Shown piece by piece: positions 52,481 to 63,891 of a stretch of 64,000 nucleotides of DNA. Position numbers and translations under genes: made by a program. Numbering within the stretch: position 1 is the stretch's first letter; every line of letters starts with the position of its first letter. This DNA is from Candidatus Nitrososphaera gargensis Ga9.2 (GTDB taxonomy: Archaea > Thermoproteota > Nitrososphaeria > Nitrososphaerales > Nitrososphaeraceae), in NCBI RefSeq assembly GCF_000303155.1, contig NC_018719.1, positions 2,170,001 through 2,234,000 of the forward strand. The letters are read 5' to 3'. Under the pieces are notes generated by a model. It was not told the origin of the DNA. It saw only the letters and a list, made by a program, of their open reading frames with translations, and did no database searches.

Positions 52481-53450
52481 GGTCTTCAAGCGCACAGGTA
52501 ATGTCCGCAAGCCTCTTGCGGAGCGAAATCGTGCTGACCTCTGCCGCGTCGGCTATCATTGTCTTGGTCATGTTGAGCTTGTGCTCTACCGTTGCAAGGT
52601 ACAGCGCGGCCGCGGCCAGGACAAGCGGGTTCTTGCCCATTATCGTGGTGTGGCTTGTGACGGATGATAGGATCTCCATCGCCCTCCTTGACACTCGCTC
52701 CTCGATGCCGGCCCTTGTAGAAATCTTGGCAATGTTCCTGAACGGATCTGTGATAGGAGGGGGCTCGATGTGCATCTCGCTTACCAGAATCTTGTAACAG
52801 CGGGTTGCAAAAGGCCTGTCGACGCCCGTGGCCCGGCAAACTTCGTCTATGGTCCGGGGTATCATCCTCTCCTTGCATGCAAGGTACACAGAAGCGGCGA
52901 CAAACCCCGAGATCGATCTCCCCTTTATCAGGTTCTTTTGTAGTGCTTTTCGGTAAAAATACGCGGACCTCTCGGCCACCTGCCACGCAAGCCCGAGACT
53001 GCTGCATATCCTGTTTATCTCCCAGGTCGCCTTCTTGAGGTTCCTTGAAACAGGCGCGCTTGAAACAGACATGGCGTTCAGTTTGCGCAGTCTGTTCACC
53101 GGAATCGGACAGGAGGCGCGGTGCACATAGACGGAGCCGCCTTCATTTTTGTTGTTATTATTGTTTTCCTGATCGCCTCCTTGTTGCTTCTGATCCTGCA
53201 CGAACGTAGTGCCTATGTAGGTGGAAAGTCCCGTGTCATATATCAGAAGCGACGATGGAAAGCCTCCCCTTGCCCTGTTGTCGGCCGAAGAGAACGACCT
53301 CCACTCTGGCGACAGCGTCTCGACTCTCTCCTTGAGGACCACGCCGCACGAGCTGCAGACAAGCTCGCCGGTAAAGTTATCTGTGATTGGCGGGCTGCCG
53401 CATGCTGAGCACTGCTCGTCGTCCGGCCTACTAGAATGTTTTGACAACAT
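52467..53450 (-). CDS. tfb: Transcription initiation factor TFB
   Basis: A 327-residue TFIIB homologue that bridges TBP and RNA polymerase. The zinc ribbon is CSACGSPPITDNFTGELVCSSC, followed by the B-reader SPEWRSF and two cyclin folds (ISGFVAASVYLACKER and KNPLVLAAAALYLATVE). An unusual Gln/Asn-rich insert (QQGGDQENNNNNKNEGG) separates the reader and first fold. The ATG at 53450 avoids a 16-residue extension. Nitrososphaera genomes carry many TFBs; this is one. Confidence 0.95.
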   Translation of the reverse strand: MLSKHSSRPDDEQCSACGSPPITDNFTGELVCSSCGVVLKERVETLSPEWRSFSSADNRARGGFPSSLLIYDTGLSTYIGTTFVQDQKQQGGDQENNNNNKNEGGSVYVHRASCPIPVNRLRKLNAMSVSSAPVSRNLKKATWEINRICSSLGLAWQVAERSAYFYRKALQKNLIKGRSISGFVAASVYLACKERMIPRTIDEVCRATGVDRPFATRCYKILVSEMHIEPPPITDPFRNIAKISTRAGIEERVSRRAMEILSSVTSHTTIMGKNPLVLAAAALYLATVEHKLNMTKTMIADAAEVSTISLRKRLADITCALEDLSRR

Positions 53451-53463
53451 ATTAACCAAATAT

Positions 53464-53481
53464 CCGGGCGTAATAACCCGG
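53464..53481. promoter_or_regulatory. Palindrome upstream of TFB start
   Basis: CCGGGCGTAATAACCCGG has perfect 5-bp outer arms (CCGGG/CCCGG) and a partly symmetric centre. It lies 14 bp before the TFB ATG, where a bound repressor or an RNA hairpin could control the gene. Confidence 0.4.
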
Positions 53482-53675
53482 AAGCAAGAATTGTGCAATG
53501 GCGTCTTACGTTTGATTCTAAGAAAAAGAGATTCTGGATTTGCGCTACATTTCGCAGGTCGAAAAATCTTATGCTCGATACAACGTAGAAAAAATGTCTT
53601 TTGATTCTTCAGTCATTTAGAGCCAGAGTACAACTACTCAATTGATAAAAACTCTCCGTCCAGACATTGACTTAG

Positions 53676-55451
53676 ATGTGTTGTTCTATCATCGGCATCA
53701 TTAGCAGCAAGAATGTTGTAGCGCCAGCGCTGGTTGACAGCCTCAAGAGGATGGAGTACAGGGGCTACGATAGCGTCGGGGTCGCCACGCTTGCAACTAC
53801 TAATAGGATTTCAGTAAGAAAAGGCATCGGCAAGGTGAATCAGGTGAATAGCAGTCTTAACCTGACCGAAATGGAGGGTTTCGTCGGGATCGGCCATTCC
53901 CGGTGGGCCACGCATGGGGGCGTCACAGACTACAACGCCCACCCGCACCCCTGCTGCACCGAGGACATTGCAGTTGTCCATAACGGCATCATTGAAAATT
54001 ACCTGCCGCTCAAGGAAGAGCTAGTGAAAAAGGGTCACCGATTCAGGAGCGAAACAGACACCGAAGTTATTGCGCATCTGCTTGAAGACCATTACAACGC
54101 GAGCAGAGACATCAAGGCGGCGATGCTGGAAACGGTGAGTCAGCTTGAAGGGTCGTACGCATTTGTGGCCATGTTTGCAAACGGGAGCCTTGCCTGTGCC
54201 CGCCTTGACGAGCCGCTCGTGATCGGAGTTTCAGACAATGCATACTATGCCTCAAGCGACGTGTTGGGCTTTCTGCAGTACACCGATCAGGCGATGTTCC
54301 TTGACAACCGCGATATTGCGATAATCGACAGGGACGGCGCCCACATTTTCACTTTTGCAGGCGAGCCTGTAACAAGGGGCGTCACAAAGGTCGCATGGGA
54401 GCTTGCCGACGTCAACAAGGGCGAGTTTGCGCATTACACCATCAAGGAGATATTCGAGCAGAGGACAAGCGTCAAGGCCGCGACGTACCAGGAAGAGCAC
54501 AAGATAAAAGTGTTCTGCGACACCATAGCGGCCGCCGGCAACATCATTGTCACTGGCAGCGGCACGAGCTACCATACGTCACTTATCACGTCGATGGCAG
54601 GCTGCCGCGCCCTCAAAAAGCGGTTTGAGCCGGTGATGGCTAGCGAATTCAAGTACAACATGGACTCGATCGACAAAGACACGGTTGTCCTCGCGATTTC
54701 GCAGAGTGGCGAGACGGCAGACGTGCTCTCGGCCACCAAGCTGGCAAGGGCGGCAGGCGCAAAGATACTGTCAATAGTCAACGTCTCGACGTCGTCGCTC
54801 GCAAGGGCTGCAGACGTTTCACTTGCAATCAACTCCGGCCCCGAGATAGGCGTCGCGGCTACAAAGAGCTTTACTGGGCAGGTGTCGCTTGCATACTCTG
54901 TACTTGACCGCATAAGCGGAGGCAGGATCGGCTTTGACAGGGACGCCGTTTCAGACAAGATAACAAAAATGCTTGCAGGCAGCGCTGCCATTGAGCGGCT
55001 GGTTAACGTTACCATGCCAAAGGTGAACGACATCTACCTCCTTGGCAGGTCCATCCATTTCCCGATCGCGCTGGAAGGCGCGCTCAAGATGAAAGAGCTT
55101 GCCTATGTTCATGCTGAAGGCATCGCGGCAGGCGAGCTAAAGCATGGGCCGCTTGCGCTCATGGACAAGAACGCGGTGGTCTTTGTGCTTAACCCGGACG
55201 ACAAGACGTACGGGGACACGCTCTCTAGTGCGCACGAGGTAAAGACAAGGGGAGCCAAGATAATTGGCATTTCCAACGTGTCAAACGATATCTATGACGC
55301 CATGATCGAGATCCCCAAGATGGAAAACGAGCTGCTGTACCCGCTTGTCGAGGTCATACCTCTCCAGCTCTTCTCGTACTACCTTGCGCTGCGCAACAAC
55401 GTAGACCCGGACTTTCCGCGCAACTTGGCAAAGTCGGTCACAGTCAAATAA
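53676..55451 (+). CDS. glmS: Glutamine-fructose-6-phosphate aminotransferase
   Basis: A 591-residue enzyme making glucosamine-6-phosphate. The N-terminal glutaminase uses Cys2 (MCCSIIGII) after Met removal, with GHSRWATHG and HNGIIENY. Two SIS sugar-isomerase domains follow (TGSGTSYHTSLI, AISQSGETADV, and SQSG-type sites), ending NLAKSVTVK. GlmM is in the same window. Length normal. Confidence 0.96.
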   Translation: MCCSIIGIISSKNVVAPALVDSLKRMEYRGYDSVGVATLATTNRISVRKGIGKVNQVNSSLNLTEMEGFVGIGHSRWATHGGVTDYNAHPHPCCTEDIAVVHNGIIENYLPLKEELVKKGHRFRSETDTEVIAHLLEDHYNASRDIKAAMLETVSQLEGSYAFVAMFANGSLACARLDEPLVIGVSDNAYYASSDVLGFLQYTDQAMFLDNRDIAIIDRDGAHIFTFAGEPVTRGVTKVAWELADVNKGEFAHYTIKEIFEQRTSVKAATYQEEHKIKVFCDTIAAAGNIIVTGSGTSYHTSLITSMAGCRALKKRFEPVMASEFKYNMDSIDKDTVVLAISQSGETADVLSATKLARAAGAKILSIVNVSTSSLARAADVSLAINSGPEIGVAATKSFTGQVSLAYSVLDRISGGRIGFDRDAVSDKITKMLAGSAAIERLVNVTMPKVNDIYLLGRSIHFPIALEGALKMKELAYVHAEGIAAGELKHGPLALMDKNAVVFVLNPDDKTYGDTLSSAHEVKTRGAKIIGISNVSNDIYDAMIEIPKMENELLYPLVEVIPLQLFSYYLALRNNVDPDFPRNLAKSVTVK

Positions 55452-55489
55452 AAGTATAATTAGTTTGGCTGCATGAACATCTCCCAAGA

Positions 55490-55633
55490 ATGGCAGCAGG
55501 CACCGCTACCGAAGAAGAAACGACTTGCGAGAACTGCGGCAACCCAATCGATGCCTGCATGTGCGTCTGCCCCTACTGCGGCCAGAAGGACGCGTGTGAG
55601 TGCTGCCTCTACGACGCGGCAACGGGTGGCTAG
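55490..55633 (+). CDS. Cysteine-rich mini-protein
   Basis: A 47-residue protein with nine cysteines in about 30 residues (CENCGNPIDACMCVCPYC, then CECC). It could bind two or more metal ions or an Fe-S cluster. It sits between GlmS and KorA on the same strand, 43 bp before korA. Perhaps a metal carrier for the oxidoreductase; the pairing is inference from position. Confidence 0.55.
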   Translation: MAAGTATEEETTCENCGNPIDACMCVCPYCGQKDACECCLYDAATGG

Positions 55634-55676
55634 TTTTTGGTTCTAAAGCATTAAAAGAAGGACAGGTGAAGAATCC

Positions 55677-58605
<2,929 letters not shown>

Positions 58606-58657
58606 GGGGAGGAAATTACAGGGACGCACAACACGTAAGCGCCCGCTGCAATTTATC

Positions 58658-58783
58658 TTATCTCTGCTGCGTGGTTGCTTCGCCGGGGTGCGCCTGCTGG
58701 TTGTGCTGGGTAAGGTCGTCCTGAGTGCTAAATATCATGCCGCATGCGTTGCACTTGAACGGCGCAGTTGTAGTTGACGACAT
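58658..58783 (-). CDS. Mini C2H2 zinc-finger protein
   Basis: A 41-residue protein that is little more than one finger: CNACGMIFSTQDDLTQH, then NQQAH. The spacing is C-x2-C-x12-H-x4-H. It is convergent with korB. Like the others in the window it is probably DNA-binding, though one finger alone binds weakly and it may need a partner. Confidence 0.7.
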   Translation of the reverse strand: MSSTTTAPFKCNACGMIFSTQDDLTQHNQQAHPGEATTQQR

Positions 58784-59253
58784 GCACAGAGGTTATCCCG
58801 GCATTTGATTTAATGGGCTAACCAGATTGTTACATAACATTATTGGGCGCAAGCATGGAAGACTTTTTCGCTTAATGCAGAACTAGGACAGTTGCAGCTC
58901 CAGCAATGTTATATGTCGCTTCGCCCAATATCATCCTGAAGAGAAAAAGAAGATGATGGAGTATGCAGTCTTTTTCCGCATTGGCCATGCCCATTGTGAA
59001 TTCGCTAGGAGCATCTGGCTACCCTGCGCTGCAGACCTTCCTATCGCATGTATTGGATAGCAAGAGTCGATTCTTCTTACTTTCTAGCAAGAAGATGTTC
59101 TTTGTCCTGCTGGCTGCAGCAATGGTAGAGATGCTAGAGGAAGTATTCTAAAAAGAGAGCTTGGGCACACATACACAACAGTTGCCCATGCCGTCTCTAC
59201 ACACTATTTTTTATTATTTATCCTGAAGGAAATGCCTATCCACGGACTAGCTT
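58784..59253. other. 470-bp stretch without a firm gene
   Basis: A plus-strand frame at 58963-59151 (62 codons, hydrophobic middle) is open but has no family feature and no clear ribosome site. The rest is AT-rich and probably holds promoters of the mini-finger gene and of unknown transcripts. Confidence 0.3.
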
Positions 59254-59400
59254 TTACGCTTCTTCTAACTGCTCACGAGCGTTTATCTTTGTAAAGCAGT
59301 CCAGGCAGAGCATTGCATTGTTGTACATATAGATCTTTTTGCCCGGGCTGAACAGCGCAAATTTAGAGAGCTCTTTTGAGCAGTTGTCGCAGCTCTTCAT
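59254..59400 (-). CDS. Small two-knuckle zinc protein
   Basis: A 48-residue protein with CDNCSKEL near the start and CLDCFTK further on, 25-30 residues apart, a complete zinc ribbon. It ends with a short helix. Role unknown; the class is abundant in this lineage. Confidence 0.6.
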   Translation of the reverse strand: MKSCDNCSKELSKFALFSPGKKIYMYNNAMLCLDCFTKINAREQLEEA

Positions 59401-59474
59401 CGCTTTTCATAATGCGAATAATGATATTTAAAATAGATGGATTTATGATCTATGTCATAATCATAAGACAAAAG

Positions 59475-59549
59475 CGGGCCCGAAGGGCTTCGATCCCTTG
59501 GCCTGCGGTTCCGAAGACCGCCGCGATATCCTGACTACGCTACGGGCCC
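59475..59549 (-). tRNA. tRNA-Arg (TCG)
   Basis: The acceptor GGGCCCG/CGGGCCC, anticodon stem GCGGT/ACCGC with loop CTTCGGA (anticodon TCG), and T arm AAGGG-ATCGAAG-CCCTT fold well. No intron. A GATATAGAG upstream may be its TATA box. The flanking sequence shows no integrase. Confidence 0.92.
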
Positions 59550-59656
59550 CCGTACGGTTGTGTTGTTAATCGGGATTCCTCTATATCAAACAAGCCCTCA
59601 TGCGAATAGCGAAATAGTAAAGAAGCCCAGCATCCTACCAATATATAGCATATAAC

Positions 59657-59812
59657 ATGCTCAGAGCGGTACGCCAGATGTTCTGCAGCCACAAAGAGTC
59701 GTTTGCATACCGCAAGTATGGCGAGTTCTATTTTGTAGAGTTCAGCAATTGTGCCAAATGCGGCAAGACCCTCAAGCGCCTTCAGGGCTTTGATGAGGAT
59801 ATGAGGGGCTAA
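59657..59812 (+). CDS. Small Cys/His protein
   Basis: A 51-residue protein. CSH near the N-terminus and CAKCGK near residue 33 may bind one zinc. Its stop overlaps the start of the next gene (TAATG), so the two are coupled. Confidence 0.6.
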   Translation: MLRAVRQMFCSHKESFAYRKYGEFYFVEFSNCAKCGKTLKRLQGFDEDMRG

Positions 59813-60006
59813 TGCACATCTACATCCTTATTGCGATCTGGTTTGTCGGCATTGCAACCGCCGCAGTCGCCCTTTTCATGCCCGTATACTCTGATTATGT
59901 GATCGTGGGGGTCGTGGGCTGGATAACGGTCGGCGCAAGCACTGGCCTGATACTGTATGAAATAAAGAGAATCAGGGCAGAAGACAGAAAGAAAGAGCTG
60001 GCCTAG
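59812..60006 (+). CDS. Two-helix small membrane protein
   Basis: A 64-residue protein with two transmembrane helices (IYILIAIWFVGIATAAVALF and VIVGVVGWITVGASTGLILY) and a basic tail. It is coupled to the small Cys/His protein upstream. Function unknown. Confidence 0.65.
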   Translation: MHIYILIAIWFVGIATAAVALFMPVYSDYVIVGVVGWITVGASTGLILYEIKRIRAEDRKKELA

Positions 60007-60027
60007 TCTACTACCTAACCTACTTAT

Positions 60028-60276
60028 CTAACCCTTGCCGCCCTGCTCTTCAATGACTACGAGAGTCACCGTCGAAGTAATGCCGGGCACTTTGCGTATC
60101 TTGTTTGTGATCGTGTGGTTCATTGCTTCAGTGTTTTCTGACTTTACCTTGACAAATATGTCGTGAACGCCGTAGGTGCCGCGCACTTCCTTGACGTCGG
60201 TCAGTTTGGCTATTTCGTTGATTATCTTTTCTTCGGAACCCAGCGTGCAGTTCACGAGGATGTATGCAGTTGGCAT
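60028..60276 (-). CDS. Stand-alone Lrp/AsnC RAM-domain protein
   Basis: An 82-residue RAM domain (AYILVNCTLGSEEKIINEIA, then GTYGVHDIFVKV, then STVTLVVIEEQ). It is closest in layout to the copy at 15810. Convergent with the small membrane protein gene. Confidence 0.9.
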   Translation of the reverse strand: MPTAYILVNCTLGSEEKIINEIAKLTDVKEVRGTYGVHDIFVKVKSENTEAMNHTITNKIRKVPGITSTVTLVVIEEQGGKG

Positions 60277-60359
60277 GGTTGATGAAGGCGAAAGTTGGTA
60301 TTTAGTCTTTGCTAAGAGTCCCCTCTCCTAGAGGTGCCTCAGCTGTTAAATGATACTGG

Positions 60360-61522
60360 TTGTTTTGTTTCACAAAGGATTTGCAAACATACAAGTTCAG
60401 ACTGTATCCAACAGAACAGCAAATCAAAGTCATGAATGAAACCATTGAAATTTGTAGGCATCTATATAATGATTCACTTGGGGAAAGAAGTAGCAATTGG
60501 AGTGTTGGATTCTACGAACAGAAACAACTATTGACTTTGAGGAGGCAGGATAACAAATACTACAAGCAGGTACATAGCCAAGTACTGCAAGATATCGTAC
60601 TTAGACTTGACAAGGCATATCAGGCGTTTTTCAAAAAATATCTGGGTATCCAAGATTCAAGCGAAAAGAGAGGTACATTCTTCCACATACCCACAATATA
60701 GAGGTTTTAGAATTAGAGATAACAAGCTAGCACTATCCCACATAGGCGCAATAAAGTTCAAGATGCACAGAATACCAATTGGTAAGCTGAAAACATGCAC
60801 CATAATTATAGATATAGACCAATGGTACTGCTACATAGCTACAGATGATGGTATTGAAGAGATTGATGTCAAAGCAGATACGAACAAGCCTGTCAGAATA
60901 GATGTTGGTTTACTGAACTCGCTCACTCTGAGTAATGGCAAAGTAATACAGAATTCACTTGATTTTGAAGCTCAAGTAACGAAAATTAAGCATCTGCAAA
61001 AGAGTCTATCTCGAAAGCAAAAGGATTCCAAGAACAGAGAGAAGGTAAAGATATCTCTTGCAAAAGCATGTAGAAAAATCAGGCGGCAAAGAGATGATTT
61101 TGTACACAAAGCATCAAAGCTGCTAGCAGACGAATACACGCTCATTGTATTTGAAAAACTGAACATCAATAACATGGTCAAGAACCATTCTCTAGCATCA
61201 GCAATAATGGATATATGCCACTTGGGGAAAAAGCTGCGCGAATATACACTGCCTACAACGTAGAAAAGCGCGGCGGACAAGTTATTCTTGTCAATCCAAA
61301 TGGTACTCGCAGAAATGCTCAAGATGCGGGACAGTTGCTAAAGAAAAGCTTGACCTTGACGAACGTATCTTTGAATGTCATAGCTGCGGTCTAGTCATTG
61401 ATAGGGACTGGAATGCAGCTATTAATATTCTGAAATTGGGTCTGGAACAGGCCTATGCTGAGAAGCAGCAGAGCGCCTCTACTTGTCAAACGGATAAGCA
61501 AGTTTGCTTTGAGGAGGTATGA
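60360..61522 (+). pseudogene. TnpB (IS605-family OrfB) with frameshifts
   Basis: Three frames together spell a full-length TnpB. Segment one is YKFRLYPTEQQIKVMNETIE to the region of KKYLGIQDS; segment two has RIDVGLLNSLTLSNG and VFEKLNINNMVKN (catalytic Asp and Glu regions); segment three has the zinc finger CSRCGTVAKEK...CHSCGL and the last Asp in DRDWNAAINIL. Breaks fall near 60660, 61250 and 61300. No TnpA gene is present. It is a recently inactivated RNA-guided-nuclease-type transposon gene; the guide RNA usually lies over its 3' end. Confidence 0.85.
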
Positions 61523-61551
61523 AGCTCACAGCCTGAGCAGTTCACTCTTTG

Positions 61552-61722
61552 CTACCTCTTTGTAACATCGCGCCTATCAGGCGCAATATAGTGCTCGGTG
61601 AGCTTTTTATCGTAGCACTGGCCGCAAATGATTCCTGAAATGTTCCATTGCGGCATAGGCCTGTACGTAAAGGCCCCAAGGTCGCTGCCGCACAGCGCGC
61701 ATTTCGAAGGTTTGTTGCCCAT
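61552..61722 (-). CDS. Small zinc protein
   Basis: A 56-residue protein starting MGNKPSKCALCGSDLG, with a second pair CGQC (about 27 residues later). The upstream in-frame extension lacks features, so the ATG at 61722 is used. A TCTTT-rich leader follows the next gene. Function unknown. Confidence 0.6.
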   Translation of the reverse strand: MGNKPSKCALCGSDLGAFTYRPMPQWNISGIICGQCYDKKLTEHYIAPDRRDVTKR

Positions 61723-61756
61723 CCTCACACACGTGTGCCAATGTCTGGAATAAAAG

Positions 61757-61927
61757 TTATTCCAAGTCCTTTGCGGTGTAGAGCGCGTGAGCCATGCAAA
61801 AGGGGCAAATGAGGGCAAACGCTGCGCTTTCGTCAATGTCAGATGATATCTCCTGCCTGCCAGTGTCGACTGCCGGGGCAAGGAACTTGCGCTTGCAGCT
61901 CTTGCAGATCACCGATTTTTGCGCCAC
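61757..61927 (-). CDS. Small zinc protein with GTG start
   Basis: A 56-residue protein beginning MAQKSVICKSCKRKFLAPAV, with a second CPFC pair near the end. An AATAAATAG-type box about 28 bp before the GTG indicates a leaderless mRNA and supports this start over a longer hydrophobic reading. It is divergent from the cupredoxin gene. Confidence 0.6.
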   Translation of the reverse strand: MAQKSVICKSCKRKFLAPAVDTGRQEISSDIDESAAFALICPFCMAHALYTAKDLE

Positions 61928-62009
61928 TAGGGTGTTGTTGCAATAGACCAGAATAAATAGCGTTAATCCAGAATGGATTATTAAGGGGAAACAGGCAAAC
62001 GAGTAGCGA

Positions 62010-62513
62010 ATGGGTAAACCCGGAATAATCGCTTTTCCCGTACTCCTCGTGCTGGGTGCAATCACGGGCTACCTGACGTACACATATTTCACCGCTGCAA
62101 TCCCGCAGGCAGGGATCGTGGAATCGCCGTACCGTAAAGAGCTGTCGGCATCTGCAACAGACGAAGGCACCGGCCAAGCCGCTGGCGACCAGGTCGACAA
62201 AACCAAGTTCTCAAACGTGGTGACTATCAGGATCCTTCAAGGAGCAGCTGCGCAGGGAAGCCCGGACTATGATCCGGACGCGGCAGTAGTGCCGTCTGAC
62301 GCCCTGATAACATGGGTGAACGAGGACACCACCCTCCACACGGCAACAAGCGGCAAAGACATGAGCGACCCTGACAAGGGCAAGCTGTTTGATACCTCGT
62401 ACCTGCAGCCAGGCGGCGAGTACAGCATACCGGCAGCAGACATTGGCAGTGGCGAACACGTATACTTTTGCGAGCTCCACCCATACATGGTGAGCACAGT
62501 AACCGTACAATAA
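62010..62513 (+). CDS. Membrane-anchored cupredoxin (plastocyanin-like)
   Basis: A 167-residue protein with an N-terminal transmembrane anchor (IIAFPVLLVLGAITGYLTYT) and a blue-copper domain. Ligands are H110 (TTLHTATSG), C154 and H157 (YFCELHPYM) and M160, a type 1 site. It probably carries electrons outside the membrane, as many such proteins do in ammonia oxidisers. The exact partner is unknown. Confidence 0.93.
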   Translation: MGKPGIIAFPVLLVLGAITGYLTYTYFTAAIPQAGIVESPYRKELSASATDEGTGQAAGDQVDKTKFSNVVTIRILQGAAAQGSPDYDPDAAVVPSDALITWVNEDTTLHTATSGKDMSDPDKGKLFDTSYLQPGGEYSIPAADIGSGEHVYFCELHPYMVSTVTVQ

Positions 62514-62583
62514 TAGTAACAATAGTAAAGCAATAGCCGCCGCGATCTCTTTAATTTTAGTTTTATCTAGTTTTGGACAAAGC

Positions 62584-62718
62584 GTGAATCAAGATAAGAC
62601 AGACATATTCTTCAAGAAAACCGATCTGCAAAAGTCAAGGCGCGCTAGGGCGTTGAGCAGCAAAAGTCGCCAGAAGTCTCAAGGGCAAGAAAAAGGTCGA
62701 GCAAAGCAAAGGATTTAG
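62584..62718 (+). CDS. Possible small basic protein
   Basis: A 44-residue protein with a GTG start, rich in Lys, Arg, Gln and Ser (LQKSRRARALSSKSRQKSQG). A TTTAATTTTAG stretch lies upstream. It may bind nucleic acid; coding status rests on composition only. Confidence 0.35.
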   Translation: MNQDKTDIFFKKTDLQKSRRARALSSKSRQKSQGQEKGRAKQRI

Positions 62719-62749
62719 AAAAAGCGCTAGGGCAGCGGCAACAACAGCA

Positions 62750-63034
62750 TCATTGCTTGTTGTTGTCGTCTGAAACAGGCTTGTCGCCAATGTTAAAGAG
62801 CGACTTGTAAATTTCAACGAGCGCTTCGTGATACCTTGCGCCTACGTCGTCGCCCACCCTCCGGCATTCTTCGGCCGTGCTCTTTTGCTGCGCGATCCTC
62901 TCGGCAAGGCGCTGCCTAAAGCCGGCAAATGCTGCAGCCAGTGACGTCTCTGCCCTGTCTTTTGTCCTCCTGTCCAGCTCTTCGGTGTCCTGGAGGTCTG
63001 CCATGAATTTGTCTAGATCTTTCTTGGTAATCAA
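62750..63034 (-). CDS. Helical protein coupled to a winged-helix regulator
   Basis: A 94-residue, mostly helical, charged protein (KKDLDKFMADLQDTEELDRR, then RIAQQKSTAEECRRVGDDVG). It overlaps the upstream regulator gene by 4 nt. It could be a partner that modulates the regulator. Family not recognised. Confidence 0.65.
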   Translation of the reverse strand: MITKKDLDKFMADLQDTEELDRRTKDRAETSLAAAFAGFRQRLAERIAQQKSTAEECRRVGDDVGARYHEALVEIYKSLFNIGDKPVSDDNNKQ

Positions 63035-63297
63035 GTGGGAGCTTCTCTTCCAACCAATTGGTTCATTGTATTGCAGGTTTCAAGCATCTTGATGCCTTTG
63101 TCAGTCGTCCTGTAGGTGTTCCTTTCCGGAATGTGCTCAAGCAGCCCGCTGTCCATCAGCAGTTTAAGGTATTCCCTGAGCTGCGTAAATGAAAGATATG
63201 CCTTGTACATGATCTTTGTCTTGGCGACGCCGTCGATCTCCCTTGCCGTGACCAGAATTTGACAAACGATCTCTGTCCTGCTTCTGTATTTGCCCAA
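63031..63297 (-). CDS. Winged-helix transcriptional regulator
   Basis: An 88-residue winged helix (RTEIVCQILVTAREIDGVAK, then YLSFTQLREYLKLLMDSGLL, then YRTTDKGIKML). It is a full-length paralogue of the short protein encoded at 18169. Probably binds promoters as a dimer. Confidence 0.8.
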   Translation of the reverse strand: MGKYRSRTEIVCQILVTAREIDGVAKTKIMYKAYLSFTQLREYLKLLMDSGLLEHIPERNTYRTTDKGIKMLETCNTMNQLVGREAPT

Positions 63298-63891
63298 GAC
63301 TGGGAGCTAGAACAGTCCTCTAGTATAAAAGAACTTGAAGAAGATTGTTATAGAACTTTTCTATACTCCAAGCCAAAGAACTCGTTCTTACAAGACCAGA
63401 TAGACAGCCACTCATAGCAAGATTTCTAGGTCCGAATTAAATAACACAGTAACTACTATAGCGATGAAGCTAGCCAGAAGGCGAGGAGTCTGTTGTAGAC
63501 GACGAGTCTGGCATACTTATAGTTATAAAGCAAGCGCAGGTTTGAGCAGGGCGGTACCAGGTTGAGCGTTAATACGTTCAGCAGGCCTGAGTAGGCGCTA
63601 CATCATTTCAAATCAAACCACTATGACGTTATGATGTGATACTTGACATCAAGATGCCCAAGATGAACGAGTTCCAGCTGTACCGGAAATAAGGAAGAAG
63701 AACAGAAGTGACGGGTCTGCTTCATGACTGTGTTTAAAATTTACGTACTTTGGGTGCGTGTTTCCGTACTACGACTCAAAATGTTTCAAAGCTCGCATCG
63801 ATGAAGGATCTGAACAGGACAGTGAAGTTACAACTGGAAGAGAGACAGAGAAACAGAGTATGTTCTTTTTAATGTACGAGCTGTATCATAA
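63298..63891. other. 594-bp stretch without a gene
   Basis: No protein-coding frame with recognisable features is seen on either strand. The segment 63520-63620 has several short complementary pieces (for example GAGCGTTAATACGTTC) and might fold as RNA. A TTTTTAATG near 63865 lies about 25 bp before the next ATG and is probably its TATA box. Confidence 0.35.
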
